A stretch of 64,000 nucleotides of DNA from Diphasiastrum complanatum (taxonomy: Eukaryota; Streptophyta; Lycopodiopsida; Lycopodiales; Lycopodiaceae), in assembly GCA_029204225.1 (NCBI GenBank), contig CM055111.1, positions 6,997,365-7,061,364 of the forward strand. The letters are read 5' to 3'. The notes under the pieces are model-generated. The model was given only the letters and a program-made list of their open reading frames with translations. It was not told the origin of the DNA and searched no databases. Positions 11,520 to 23,143 of the stretch are shown here, piece after piece; the stretch's first letter is position 1; each line of letters opens with the position of its first letter. Position numbers and translations under genes: made by a program.

Positions 11520-12162
11520 TCTGTCAATCATTAAGACCCAAAATCATATCTTGATCTTCGGTTAGAAAGATAACACAACATTCATCAATGCCAATGTAGA
11601 AAACCAATATCTACTCAATGAAAGAGATGCAAACTCAACTCGATCTTGATCAAACATCAAACATAAGATATTATGAAGTTGTTGTCCGCACAAAACAGTA
11701 AGCTATTGTATTTCACACGTGTGGATCTGAATATCTACCAATCAAAGCATTCTACACACAAGATTGCAAGATATCACCAATATAGTGCACCAATGGATAG
11801 ATGAACCCAAAAGAACTCATGTATGAGTTATACATTTTTTCTCAAATTTTTCTTACACATGGACCCATCAAAACACTCAAATTTGAAATCTACATAATGT
11901 TCTAAGTCCACATTAAAAATGGCATAACGTTTAATTGGTAAGTCCGATTTTAATAGAGTTTGCTGCATTGGGAAGTGCTCCAATGATATCTTAGCGGACA
12001 TACTTTTGAGCTACAGTTAAAAAGTTATGGCAAGTCAAAGCTATTAGATGAAAATAGTGCTATAATATTTTAATAATTCTAAAGGGATATTTGCACAAAT
12101 TTATATAAGGCCCTTTTGGAGCTCAAAACTTCTTTAATAGCTTTTTGGCACTTTTTCCAACA
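11520..12162 (+). repeat. Possible copia 5' LTR ending at a primer-binding site
   Basis: The sequence ends in TTCCAACA and is followed at once by TGGTATCAGAGC (12163-12174), the plant initiator-Met tRNA primer-binding site. An LTR must therefore end at 12162. Its left end (TG...) cannot be placed, and no matching second LTR was identified, so the boundaries are tentative. No coding sequence lies in it. Confidence 0.4.
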
Positions 12163-12174
12163 TGGTATCAGAGC
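12163..12174 (+). other. Primer-binding site (initiator-Met type)
   Basis: Exact TGGTATCAGAGC, complementary to the 3' end of plant initiator-Met tRNA, preceded by an LTR-like ...ACA end. Used to prime minus-strand cDNA synthesis in copia elements. Confidence 0.75.
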
Positions 12175-12650
12175 TTATACAGTTTCAGCACCAACATAAT
12201 ATCAAAGTATAATTTTCTTTAGAACATGATTCTATTGATATGCTAAAATAATTTGTTGGGAATTTCAAAGAATTCCTTAGGGCATGAATCTATATCTATC
12301 GGATTCGAAATACCAACCAATTTAGTGTTTCCTAGCTTCACCTTCGCTTGAACTCTACTTGAAGGCTCAAATTCATGCAATTCCCTTCACACATGACAAA
12401 GTACAGACTGCCACAGGCAAGGTACAGTACCTGAACTTCCAAATCAATCTCACAAATCCAAATTACTAAACACAAATGGCAAATATCAAACATTTAGATC
12501 ACCAACAAGATTGGTAGATTGAAAACCAATTTTCTACTCATAAATTGATGGAGAAGCCATCACGTAGCTCGGATCTGAGTATTTCAGGGCTTCTTTGTAC
12601 TTTTCATAACCTAATCCTAACATACAACCTAATTTCTAACTGGATATACA

Positions 12651-13810
12651 CTAATTAGGGTCCTTGATCTTGAGATCCACAAACACTGAGAAACATATTA
12701 TTTTTAGCTCCCATTTCATCTCTGTACTTCGAAAGTCAAACATTATTCGTCTGGATATAATGAAGTGAGAGGTTGCTCCCAAATCAAGGATTACCTCTTG
12801 TGTGTCAGATGTCGAGGTTGCACATACATCTGTGCATAGATAGGTTGCTGAACTATTCAACCTTTATTTGCCCATCTTTGAGATTTCGGGCTCTTCGACG
12901 TAGAATGAACTATTGTGGTTCTCCCGTTTGTCTTGAAGTTGCTTGTTCCTCGAATTCTGGCAAAAGTCCACAATTGCATGATCTTTCTTGTGTCAATGGA
13001 TACATTCAATCGTTGGATTTAGCCAACATGAATCAGTTGAGTGTCCTTGCATTTGCATCTCACGCATGTCTTCCTTTCGTTGTCCTGCTGCCTTGGCTTT
13101 TCTTTGTTCTTTCATTTGCCTTTGGTGGCTCCCTATGTCTGCTGATCTCGATCCTACTTTTGATATGACTCTCTCTTAGGCTTGAACTGTTTCTTCAGCT
13201 TCTCCTTGTTGTTGTAGAGAGCCTGATCAGAGGTGTCCTTGTGACTAAGGTGCTCACAAGCTTTGACTTCTTCTTGAATCTTGATCACTATTTTTTCAAG
13301 ATCCATCTCTGGATCTTTCGCTAGCAACATTTGGGTGGTCTAGAAGGATTTTGGTAAAGCTCATAGCAAATAGGTGAGCTGCTTCTCTGCTGATATGACA
13401 TTATTTGTTCTGGCATTGTGTAATGAAAGGAACATATCCTTCATTTTTCTGATAAAGGATGTGAGGTCTTTGCCATCCCATTGTAGGTTCGTCAACTGAT
13501 CTTCAAGAAGCATTATCTGGCTACGTGATTTCGCATGGAATCTGTTAAGCAATGTATCCCACATCTTTGTTGCATTAGAGAGTGTTGTGAGGTCAAGTGT
13601 CAAGCTATCTTTGATGGATGAAGACAACACGACTACTGCCTTGTCATTCTTTTTTCTCCATTCTTGTAGCCCTTTGCTGATGGTTGTTGTCATTTCTTTG
13701 GTGCCATCTACCCAGGGCCATAGACCTTCTCCCTTTATGGTGAGAGAGGTCTTCACCTTCCATGATAGAAAATTAGACCCAGCTGAGTCAAGGACTGTGC
13801 ATATTTTCAC
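12651..13810 (-). pseudogene. Ty1/copia gag-protease remnant
   Basis: On minus, 13810-13361 is a copia gag frame (LSWKVKTSLTIKGEGLWPWV, then WDTLLNRFHAKSRSQIMLLEDQL). After frameshifts a broken zinc knuckle appears near 12995 (CIH-stop-HKKDHAIVDFC, where the second Cys codon is TGA). A retropepsin region follows at 12860-12651 with EVILDLGATSHFI, in which the catalytic DSG has become DLG. The matching primer-binding site lies just upstream at 13936-13947. Integrase and RT are missing. The element is dead by several lesions. Confidence 0.8.
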
Positions 13811-13935
13811 CTATATGTTACTTATAGATGCCATTCTTGTGAACTGTGCTTGTTATCTAGTTTCTTGTTTTGAATGTTCAATCTCTTAGATCTGATAGCT
13901 CTGAAGCTATATTAGCACTCTAATAGGAGCAAGAG

Positions 13936-13947
13936 GCTCTGATACCA
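13936..13947 (-). other. Primer-binding site of the minus-strand copia remnant
   Basis: Reverse complement of TGGTATCAGAGC, placed about 125 bases upstream of the gag start at 13810. The sequence before it on minus ends ...TTTCAG, so a 5' LTR should occupy the bases above 13948. Confidence 0.8.
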
Positions 13948-14621
13948 CTGAAAGAAGAATGTGTGTTCTGAAGCCACTATTTGGAAAGAGACCCATATGG
14001 AATTCGATTTTGTCTACCGGCTATTCCCTACAAGATAAGATCTACAATCCTATATAGTGTAGACAGACACTGTTGACCTACGATATAATTCATTTAAAAA
14101 TTCGACCAAAATGAACCAGTGTGCAGAATAAGAATAAACAACTGAACATGTATAGACAACAATCAAACAGCCAAGTATTCGAGATCATTCAAGATGAAAC
14201 TACCTGTGCATTTAAGCTGATGTATTATCAATGATCCTTTCTTGTAAGAGCACTGTTGTGACAAACCCACACAGCGTGTCGGCGCAATAGAAGCTATTTC
14301 TCTCACAGATAATGTCAGATTGTCTTGCTTACTAGCAAACTTCTTGGATATCGGTTGGCACTTTTATGCCTAGTTCACATTGGTATTCAACCAATTTGAT
14401 GTTCAATAGATTCTCTCATCTCCGATTTGCTTATATGGATGGAGAGGGAAAAGGGTTTAATCTAATCTCTAATTACAAGAACGGTTGGTTAGGCATGTTC
14501 CAACGGTACTCAGATTGCCTTCAACATCATCCATGGAGGTGGACGTCCTCGTGTACTCGTTTGATCTTGGTTGTACTTGGAGCGTGAAGATCCATTGACT
14601 TTCGATCTTCGGAGGTTGTTC
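13948..14621 (-). repeat. Presumed 5' LTR region of the minus-strand copia remnant
   Basis: Inferred only from position: it lies directly upstream of the primer-binding site. The outer end and the partner LTR are not identified. No gene is visible here. A small duplicate motif lies just beyond (14622-14664). Confidence 0.35.
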
Positions 14622-14664
14622 GGCTTCATGTCTTGTTCGGGCTTCATGTCTTGTTCGGGCTTCA
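14622..14664. repeat. 18-bp tandem repeat, about 2.4 units
   Basis: Units at 14622-14639 and 14640-14657 of the type GGCTTCATGTCTTGTTCG, then a partial third. On minus it spells a short EARTRH repeat in a frame without other support. Confidence 0.85.
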
Positions 14665-14859
14665 CCTTCGCCTTCAAGCTCCTTTGACCTTCGTCTTCGA
14701 GTGTCCTTCAACTGAAACCGTTATGTGGAGGTATGAACTAGGGCGGATTCTGCTTGTGGGGGTAGTTCCCTTGTAGTTCTACAAACTCAAATTCGAAAGC
14801 TAACAAAGCTTTGTGGGTAGAAACATTTTGTTTATTCAAATACCATTATTGAATCCTTT

Positions 14860-15078
<219 letters not shown>

Positions 15079-15115
15079 TTTTTTGATCCATTGCAAGACA
15101 ATTTCTCAAGTGAAG

Positions 15116-15840
15116 ATGACTTCTTTAGGTTCCATTTTGTTGGAGCATGGTGAGAGATTGAATACCTCCAATTATACAATTTGGAAGGTGAGGATGGAAT
15201 CCATTTTGGTACTCCAAGATGTGATGGAGATTGTGCTAGGACTTGAGGAGGAGCCTCAAGTGCTCCAAGAGGTCCAGAAGTACAAGAAGAGGGATAGGAT
15301 GGCCCTACATATCATAAAGATGAATGTTTCCAATGAGGTGTTGAGGGAGATTGGCTCATGTACCTCATCCAATGAGGCTTGGGACACATTGAAATCCATC
15401 TATGAGGCAAGGATCAAGATTGCTCACACTAAGGAATCAAACTTTTCAAAGGCTTCCAAAGGAGTGATGAGAGTGTCTCAAACTATGTTTTGAGAGTCAA
15501 AGATCTTCATAGAGAGCTTGCTTGCATAGGAGACAACCTCAATCCAAAAGAGTTAGTGCAACTGATCCTAATGGGTTGAAGGAAGAGTTTGACAACCTTG
15601 TTCAATCTTATGCAATCAAGGAGGAGCTTTCGAGCTTGGAGGCACTATAAGGAGTTCTCATTTCCACGGAGTGTAGGCAAGAGAACAAGCTTATGAGGAT
15701 CAATCAACTTTCCTTGAAGAATGATGGAGATGAAGGCATACTCACAAAGGACAAGCCAAGAGGAAGGGGCAAAGAGCATCATCAACATTTCAAGAAGGAC
15801 AAGCCAAAGGAGGAGAGTGATGAGGAGTTATCACAACCAT
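15116..15840 (+). pseudogene. Ty1/copia gag fragment downstream of the GA run
   Basis: Start chosen at 15116, where gag homology begins (LNTSNYTIWKVRMESIL, then HIIKMNVSNEVLREI and SNEAWDTLKSIYEA). This is the gag polyprotein domain of plant copia elements, which forms the virus-like particle. A frameshift occurs near 15455. The following frame continues VLRVKDLHRELACIGDNL and, with stops, ELSSLEAL and RQENKLMRINQLSL, then a Lys-rich region. It stops abruptly near 15840 in sequence resembling the end of another element's LTR. It is related to the gag of block B (34-41 kb) but is a different subfamily. Confidence 0.75.
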
Positions 15841-15886
15841 CTGCTTCTAGCTTTACTATCAGTGTTATTACTATTAGTTTGGGAAT
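15841..15886 (+). repeat. Short sequence shared with 28015-28057 (possible LTR end)
   Basis: TGCTTCTAGCTTTACTATC... to ...ATTAGTTTGGGA occurs here and at 28015-28057 with a 3-base difference in length. The second site lies at the far end of the presumed gypsy 3' LTR, so this could be the 3' end of the matching 5' LTR. No primer-binding site could be recognised after it. Confidence 0.45.
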
Positions 15887-16500
15887 ATACTTCCCTCTCC
15901 TCTCCTACGGGCCCAAGAAAAAAAAATTATGCAGTAAATTTATTTCCACAGTTTTCTATATTTTTCTACGAGCACTCCAATGTTTCATGGATTCCAACAA
16001 TTCTATAAAATTCAATTTTGAGTTTTTTTTTTTAAACCCCCCCTTCCTAAGTTGTAATTAATCCCTTTTTCCTAAATTCTCGTTAAATTTCCATAACTTT
16101 TTAGTGTGAGCTCCGATTCCATTGCTGTAAAAATGGAAAGTGGTCAAAACGACGAGCCTGACACTGAGAAGTTATCAAAATTTTGTAATTATTATTATTT
16201 ATTTATTTATTTTTCTTTTTAAGATCCCTTTTTATCCTTAGTCAAATTTTCTTGTATTTTATTTGCTTCTTTTTAAATCCTCATATCGTTTCTGTCTGAG
16301 CTCAGAATTCAATGCGATAAAAAACAAAAATGTTCAGTTTCACATGACTACAAATTTTTTCCATTCTCAGTTTCACTCATCGTAGAAATTTGAGGTTAAG
16401 TGGGTAAAAAAGAGAGCATTTCAGCTACTATCAGAGTCCATTGCACATAAACTTTAGCTTAGTATACCGTAACAAGTCCTTCATTTCTCGAGATAGATGT
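15887..16500. other. Non-coding, possible gypsy leader
   Basis: Homopolymer-rich sequence without genes, lying between the LTR-like fragment and the gypsy gag. It may be the untranslated leader of that gypsy element. Confidence 0.35.
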
Positions 16501-17600
16501 GGATTCTGATTTTGTGTACATAGATGACGGTGACTCCGAATACGAAGATCAAAATAATTATGATTTTGAAGATTAATATTATGAACACAACGATGATGAA
16601 TCCAATCAATGCGGCAAATCCAATCAGTGCGAACAAGAGTCATATGGAGACTATTTGGAACATAATGAAAAACATTTTGATGACAATCAGAACGTCATCA
16701 TTACAAATATCCTTATGTCGACCAATATTTCCAGCCTATGGTGGAAACAATTTTTCACAAGTTTGATGGTAGAATTGCTCATATGGATGTGAGAGTATGG
16801 TTGGACAACTTTTACAGGTATTTTCAATCATATCCAAGCAGTGACCATGACAAGATTCAATATGCAGGAACATACCTTGATGGATCTGCAACTGGTGGCA
16901 ATATTGGATGCAATATGAAGAACCTAATGTTACCATTGATAAATGGCCAACCTTTATACAAAAATACATCGAAGAATTTGAATGCATAGATGGCCAAGTA
17001 TGGCATTCTACCCAAAAACCATCTACTGCTGAGATTTATTACAATGACTTCCAACAGATAAGGACAAATATGGTTATTCGATGGAGAAATTTAACACAAT
17101 GCACTTTATTTTAGACTTGAAGCCTGAAACAAGAGCTTGTTTATCTAAGAATATATATTAGGAGACTTGAATAATGTCACTATCTGACATACGATCTCAT
17201 GTTCATACCATAGACCATGAACTGAACAAGGGTCAACATGCAACTGCATTTGAATACTTAACTCCATTAGAGCGCACTTTGGAGATATGTCGGTCGTTGA
17301 ATATCTAGAACATTATAAGGTAGTTACAAAAGCTGAAGGATCAGGACAAAGCACCTAAGGTGGAAAAAACTCTTAATCTAGGAATCCAGAAAAATGATAG
17401 GCCAAATGATTGTTGTGAATCATCATCAACATCATCAGAGGATAAATTGGAAGTACGAAACGATGATAAAGATAATTCTTCGTCAACATCATCAATGAAT
17501 GAATCAAAAGTGCAACATGATGAAGAAGTGAAACTATCGACAATGGAAAAGCTCGTTCAGCAAATAGACCAACCAACTTTATCAACAACTCTTGATTGAT
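16500..17600 (+). pseudogene. Ty3/gypsy gag remnant
   Basis: An acidic N-terminal stretch is followed by FDGRIAHMDVRVWLDNFYRYF and IQYAGTYLDGSATG, the usual start of the gypsy gag domain. After a frameshift near 16900 it continues as WPTFIQKYIEEFECIDGQ. With more breaks it gives LKPETRACLSKNIY, IRSHVHTIDHELNKGQ and an acidic, Ser-rich tail (17360-17599). Several stops and frameshifts show it is inactive. The element appears to resume at 21519 after the copia mosaic, and to end in the LTR beginning at 22612. Confidence 0.7.
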
Positions 17601-17696
17601 AAATTGAATTAACAAGAGATGGCCAATAAACATTTATGCAATGCTATGGAATGTACACAGGATTGGCAATATAAATGTAATTCCCAGTTTGAATTC

Positions 17697-18779
17697 AGCA
17701 AGATATGTGCCAGGAAGCTCTACTTCTACATCAGAAGAGTTTTGTGGATTCAGTGGCGAACCGCAGACATTCGAGGAAGCAATTGAATGTCCAGAGAAGG
17801 ACAAATGGATCCAAGCCATGAATGAGGACATGGAATCCATGAGAAAGAACCAGGTATGGATGTTGCAGCCATTGCTAGATAAGCAAAAGGCTATGAAATG
17901 CAAATGGGTATACAAGCTAGAGTATGGACCAAATGGAGATGTCTCAAAGTATAAGGCAAGACTTGTAGCGAAGGGATTCTCTCAGAAATATGATATTGAC
18001 TATTTTGAGACCTTCTCTCCTATAGTGAGATATTCATCCCTATGTTTACTATGTGCATATGCAGCTGCCTATGACCTCAGGATCTACATTGTGGACGAGA
18101 AGACATCCTTCTTGCATGGTGAGTTAGACAAAGAGGTCTACATGGATCAACTCCTAGGATATGTCTTGAATTCATTTCCTAATCATGCTTGCAGAATGCA
18201 GAGTATCTATGGTCTGAAGAAGTCGGCTCGACAATGGTACAAGAAGAAAGATCAAGCCTTGAAATCCTTGGGATTCAAGCGACTAATGGCTGATTCCAAT
18301 GTCTATGTAAGAATTACAGATGGGAAGATCATCATTGTGGCTGTGTATGTGGACAACACTCTGATACTCTACAAGAGTGAGAAGCTAATTGTTGAAGTGA
18401 AGAATGATATCTCGAAACATTTTGAGATTGTAGATCTGGGAGAAGCAAGGTGTTACCTTGGCTTGCAGATTGACAGGGACTATGAGAGAGGTAAGTTGTA
18501 CCTTCATTAGTCCAGATATACCCAGAAAATCCTAGAAGATTTTGGGATGCTGAATTGCAAAGGAGTGAATACTCCAATGCTTGCATGGACAGTACTGACG
18601 AACGAAAATTGTTTGAGGATTGAGGAAGAAAGGAAATTGATGTAGCTCACACCATATAGGAAACTGATAGTACCGTTGATGTACCTTGCAGATAACACAT
18701 GTCCTGACATTGCTTAGCCATATTCAGGATGAGCCAATTCTGTCCGAATCCATGCTCAACACATTGGAAGATTGCAAAA
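17697..18779 (+). pseudogene. Block A copy 1: copia RT fragment (YVDN variant)
   Basis: A continuous frame to 18510 covers the integrase-RT linker (ARYVPGSSTS), the RT start (EAIECPEKDKWIQAMNEDM), KWVYKLEYGPNGDVSKYKARL, YFETFSPIV and EKTSFLHGELDKEVYMDQL. The active-site box is VAVYVDNTLILY, whereas active copia RT has YVDD. A stop (CAG to TAG) follows LYLH at 18508. The frame then continues to TCPDIA and breaks. The left end is a sharp junction with gypsy sequence at 17697. The right end joins block B sequence at an AAAA overlap near 18780. It is the partner of copy 2 in an inverted repeat. Confidence 0.88.
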
Positions 18780-19000
18780 GGAGAGATGATTGTGAAGCGT
18801 TCAAAGTAGGATGTATTTTGAATGATGCTTTTGTAAACGATAGTGAGGGTTCATTATCATTACCTATATCATTGATTAGAAGTCCAAGTTTGACAAGAAA
18901 AAGTACTTCAATCATTCTTATGTTGAAGATACTATGTATTCTTTTCATGGCTTATAATGTTTGAGATACTTCCATTTATTATGATGCAACTATCAAGAGT
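18780..19000 (+). pseudogene. Block B 3' segment (unknown region, sense)
   Basis: A coding-like piece (CEAFKVGCILNDAFVNDSEG, then SLPISLIRSPSLTRKSTS) also present on minus at 39760-39977. It belongs to the unrecognised stretch that follows the protease of block B. On the right it joins block A (minus) at the identical point seen at 39.75 kb, showing that both places descend from one junction. Confidence 0.65.
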
Positions 19001-20565
19001 GCTCCAGTTGCATTCACAATCCTATGGCAAGATACGAGTAGCAAATTCCGTCACCTTTGTCCATCTGCAAAACCAGAGGTTCATTTCTTGTTTCACCCGG
19101 TTCGTCAAGGAACTGTTTGAGCCAAATTATTTCATTGGCCATCTTTGTTGCTGCAACATACTCTGCTTCGCAGGATGACTGAACGACAATGGTCCGCTTC
19201 TTGCTAACCCACAGAATTGTTGCTCCTGACGCAATGGTGCATCCTCTTGAGACACTTTTGCAGTCGTCCTTGAGGGATACCCATCTACCATCACTGTAAG
19301 AAAGCATCTGGAACCCTGCATAACGAGAATAACACAAACTGTAATCCTTTGTTAATTGAATATATTGCAAAATTTGTTTTGCAATCTTCCAATGTGTCGA
19401 GCCTGGATTCGGACAAAATTGGCTCATCCTGAATACAGCATAAGCAATGTCAGGACATGTGTTATCTGTAAGGTACATCAACGATACTATCAGTTTTCTA
19501 TATGGTGTGAGCTGCATCAATTCCCTTTCTTCCTCAATCCTCAAACAATTTTTGTTCGTCAATACTGTTTCTGCAAGCATTGGAGTATTCACTCCTTTGC
19601 AATTCAGCAACCCAAAATCTTCTAGAATTTTTTGGGTATATCTGGACTAATGAAGGTACAACTTACCTCTCTCATAGTCCCTGTCAATCTGCAAGCCAAG
19701 GTAACACCTTGCTTCTCCCAGATCTACAATCTCAAAATGTTTCGAGATATCATTCTTCATTTCAACAATTAGCTTCTCACTCTTGTAGAGTATCAGAGTG
19801 TTGTCCACATACACAGCCACAATGATGATCTTCACATCTGTAATTCTTACATAGACATTGGAATCAGCCATTAGTCGCTTGAATTCCAAGGATTTCAAGG
19901 CTTGATCTTTCTTCTTGTACCATTGTCGAGCTGACTTCTTCAGACCATAGATACTCTACATTCTGCAAGCATGATTAGGAAATGAATTCGAGACATATCC
20001 TAGGAGTTGATCCATGTAGACCTCTTTGTCTAACTCACCATGCAAGAAGGCTGTCTTCTCGTCCACAATGTAGATCCTGAGGTCATAAGCAGCTGCATAT
20101 GCACATAGTAAACGTAGGGACAAATATCTCACTATAGGAGAGAAGGTCTCAAAATAGTCAATATCATATTTCTGAGAGAATCCCTTTGCTACAAGTCTTG
20201 CCTTATACTTTGAGACATCTCCATTTGGTCCATACTTTAGCTTGTACACCCATTTGCATTTCATAGCCTTTCTCTTATCTAGTAATGGCTGCAACGTCCA
20301 TACCTGGTTCTTTCTCATGGATTTCATGTCCTCATTCATGGCTTGGATCCATTTGTCCTTCTCTGGACATTCAATTGCTTCCTCGAATGTCTGCGGTTCG
20401 CCACTGAATCCACAAAACTCTTCTGATGTAGAAGCAGAGCTGCATGGCACATATCTTGCTGGCACTCTTTGTTGTCTTGTCAACCTTCTAGGAGATCCTC
20501 CTGAAACTGCAATGCCTTTGCCTTTGCCTGATCTGCTAGGTCCAGAACCATCTTGGTTTGAAAAT
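19001..20565 (-). pseudogene. Block A copy 2: copia RT and RNase H, antisense to its neighbours
   Basis: Read on minus from 20565: linker (VPARYVPCSSAS), RT (EAIECPEKDKWIQ, YFETFSPIVRY, EKTAFLHGEL), the YVDNTLIL box near 19800, DISKHFEIVDLGEARCYLGL, and then RNase H (MLSYSDGRWVSLKDDCKS, GATILWVSKKRTIV, SSCEAEYVAATKMANE). Stops lie at 19958 (within CRM-stop-SIYGLKK) and at the LYLH-stop site, the latter shared with copy 1. The linker abuts the start of a ~645-bp LTR that runs the opposite way. Polyprotein sequence before the linker (integrase) is absent. Confidence 0.9.
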
Positions 20566-21210
20566 TGTCAACATTTCCTAGCTAGGTTGAGGCCTAAATT
20601 GGCAATTTTTGTACATAGTTTTGGATCTAATCTTTCACACGTGTGAAAGAGGCCTAGATAATTTTATTCTAGTATATATTTCATGTTGAAAAAGTCTCAA
20701 ACTTCGGGACCTACCTTCGACACCAAAATCATGTTATTTGGACATATAGGCCAAAATTGGCTACTTTAGGCTATTGGTGGCCTAAAATTGGGTCCTAAGT
20801 TCTAGAGAGAGGAGAGAGAGTCATCTCTCTCACCTATATTAGGCTGAAATTTGTGGAGAACAGGTTGGAGAAACTTTCTGTATTGTTGAGAGAGATCAAT
20901 AGATCATTGTCACAGTTTCTTCCTCCATTGAGAGCATTGCTTTGTGTATTGTCTTCAAGCTTTTGTGTATGATCTTAAGAGGTTTCCAAAAGTGGTAGGC
21001 TGCTCTTGTAGGGCTGGTGTGCTATTGTTTCTGGCTGCCATCAGTACCTTTTACTAGTTTCTTTTGTCTCTTGAATGCTTTGTCAAGTTCATGTGTATCA
21101 AAGATAGCATTAGGATGCTTTGCCATTTCTAGCTTTTGTAGCTTGTTGTGCAAAGATCTTAGCCAAGTATTTTAGGAGTTTGGATCCATTCAAGATCCAC
21201 TTTTTTCACA
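20566..21210 (+). repeat. Block B LTR, copy 1 (645 bp)
   Basis: Begins TGTCAACATTTCC and ends TTTTTTCACA, followed directly by a primer-binding site. The same LTR occurs at 31704-32347 (minus), 36003-36645 (plus) and, in three pieces, at 42778-58229 (minus). In all four, the outer TG end abuts the block A RT linker in opposite orientation. Internal landmarks include the palindromic CACACGTGTG and a purine-rich GAGAGAGGAGAGAGAG. Confidence 0.9.
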
Positions 21211-21222
21211 TGGTATCAGAAC
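21211..21222 (+). other. Primer-binding site, one mismatch
   Basis: TGGTATCAGAAC, one base away from the initiator-Met type TGGTATCAGAGC used by the sister copies at 31.7, 36.6 and 42.8 kb. It lies immediately after the LTR end. Confidence 0.85.
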
Positions 21223-21518
21223 TAATTGGCTGTTATTTTTAGTAAGCTTTCCATTTATGGTGATATTTGGATGTTTGATCAAGTTCTAGCATGATTATGT
21301 ATTGCATTGTTGATCAAATCTTACTAGCCTGTGTTTGTTGAGTTGAACTTGTGGATCAAAAGTGTATTTCAGGTTTTTTGAAGATCAAAGTTTGAGAAGA
21401 AGCTATTTTGGATTAGATCATAACACCTAATCATTTGCTGCTTGTGAGGCTTGTGCATATGCAATACTAGCAATGTATTGTTGACAATCTCCACTTCTAT
21501 GGATGAACACTCTCCTTG
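21223..21518 (+). other. Block B leader fragment
   Basis: Matches the leaders at 30897-31689 (minus), 36658-37852 (plus) and 41600-42765 (minus). It is cut off at about 21518 within the GTGGATGAACACTCTCC repeat and joined to gypsy sequence. It has no coding function. Confidence 0.75.
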
Positions 21519-22596
21519 CAAATACAATCAATGCAAGGACATCAAAAATTAGTTGGAGATAAGGAAGACGATGCAGAGGATTATGAGGACATTATTTTTG
21601 TTTTCAATATTGATGTTCAATTGAGCAGTACAAAGGCCAATTCAGAAAATGAAGTTTTCAATGAGACAAATCACTCAAGGACCTCATCTTCTTTGAGATC
21701 ACAAGACTCGTTGCATCACGTTCAACCAGAAGACTTGTCTAAAATTTCTTATGAAATGAAATTAACGAACAAGAATAAAACTGATCTATATGAATGTTTC
21801 ACATTCAGTATAGAGTGCACAACGGAATGTGATGAAACTGGTAATATACAAGCTAAAAATTGTCCTAGATATGAGATGGAACAAACAATCAAAGATCTAT
21901 AATATCAAAGTTTTCAGTTTGTGGTTCAAAATATTGGGGTTATCAATATTGTTGAATATGATGATATAATCTACGAAAGATTTTTCATAGAGAGTTTGAG
22001 TGAAAGAGATATCATCACTCTTTGCAAGTATCTCATTCACTTGATGTTCTTGGAAATGAATGCCCATCTAGAATATCATTTGTTATTTATAGAAATGATC
22101 AATCAAAGCAGATTAGTCCCTAAATTGGGAATTGGTCATGACAATAATTTTCTAATGTGGGATCTTAACAATTCAAATGCAAGATTTATGGTTATCATCG
22201 AAGCACTTCGATTGAACAATAAAGTGACCATCCAACAACATGACAAAATCTTTAGGTCAGCAGAGCCAGATGCAATGCCAAAATATGATCCTAAAGGAAT
22301 TGGATAGATAATCCAATTTGTCATAATGTCAAAGAAGTAGACAAAAGAGGATATTGTGACTTGGTTGTCAAAAAACAATATGGTGTTTCATCTATCTCTT
22401 CTTTGACCATCATTTTTCCTTCATGGGATCAAGGATTATAGTCTGAAGCTAGCAAAATGGATTCAATTCAACAGCTTTGGATCTGTAATGAGGCAATAAT
22501 TTTTCTACAACGACACATCCTCAATCGTGACTATTTAACCGAGGTGATCAAGTTGATTAGACAAGCGTTTTCATTTTTGAGGACAAAAATGTTTAA
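21519..22596 (+). pseudogene. 3' internal part of the gypsy element, function unrecognised
   Basis: Two frames, 21516-21902 and 21921-22307, then coding-like sequence with stops to 22596 (DLVVKKQYGVSSISSLTIIF, RQAFSFLRTKMFK). I recognise no enzyme domain. Its position directly before a polypurine tract and LTR start makes it the 3' end of an element, probably the gypsy whose gag is at 16.5-17.6 kb. RT, RNase H and integrase were not seen between, so the element must have lost them or they lie outside the mosaic. Confidence 0.45.
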
Positions 22597-22609
22597 GTAG
22601 GGGGAGGGT
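22597..22609 (+). other. Polypurine tract of the gypsy element
   Basis: AGTAGGGGGAGGG directly precedes the LTR start TGTACTTTTAGTACA at 22612. This is the normal place and composition for the plus-strand primer. Confidence 0.6.
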
Positions 22610-22611
22610 CA

Positions 22612-22689
22612 TGTACTTTTAGTACATCCATGCTTATACATTAAGATAATATCCAATGTAAGCTTTGTAGGCCCAAAAGGAGCTATTAG
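22612..22689 (+). repeat. Gypsy 3' LTR, first part (interrupted by a copia element)
   Basis: Starts TGTACTTTTAGTACATCC after the polypurine tract. It is interrupted at 22690 by the copia element and resumes at 27618 after the duplicated ATTAG. Confidence 0.6.
22685..22689. repeat. Target-site duplication ATTAG, left copy
   Basis: ATTAG directly before the LTR start at 22690, and repeated at 27618-27622 after the 3' LTR. Confidence 0.88.
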
Positions 22690-22951
22690 TGTAAGAAATC
22701 AATGATAAACTTCATTGTTACTGTTTACGATGTACATTAATGTTGACAGTTGTGACCAGCTGACATTAGCCGTAGGCTAATCTATTAGTCTACTCGTAGG
22801 TTTTCTCTCTCTATCAAGGGTTCAAGATTTATCTGTACATTTTTACATTCTGTATTGTTAGTGTGATAGAGTGACAATGCGTGTTCTTTTCCACCTTCTT
22901 GTGGTGATTGCTTATGGTGAATGCTTGATGTTGCATATCTAATTTTTGACA
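22690..22951 (+). repeat. 5' LTR of the copia element (262 bp)
   Basis: Begins TGTAAGAAATCAATG and ends TTTTTGACA. Compared with the 3' LTR it carries a short insertion near position 30 and dispersed substitutions. The first dinucleotides agree (TG...CA). Confidence 0.93.
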
Positions 22952-22963
22952 TGGTATCAGAGC
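22952..22963 (+). other. Primer-binding site of the copia element
   Basis: Exact TGGTATCAGAGC adjoining the 5' LTR. Confidence 0.93.
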
Positions 22964-23143
22964 AACAATAGTCCTACTGCGTGCTTGATCAGTGGATACA
23001 ACTTGTCACAAGCTCCACAACAAAGTGAGAAAGTCCTTCACGGGAGGTGAAAGCTTGGAGAGATAAAAATGACTAGAAGAAATTCTTTTTTGGTGTATTT
23101 TGCAGGTTTGGAGCTCAAAATCATCAGTGGGGAACAAAGACAC

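Noticed and set aside
13587-13889. Plus-strand frames over 12.8-13.9 kb
   Set aside because: They are antisense to the copia gag-protease remnant, which has the recognised motifs on minus.
17634-20646. Frames of 60-134 residues antisense to block A (beginning MYTHLHFIAF or ending CCPHTQPQ)
   Set aside because: They recur only because RT copies recur on both strands. The sense frame has the RT motifs.
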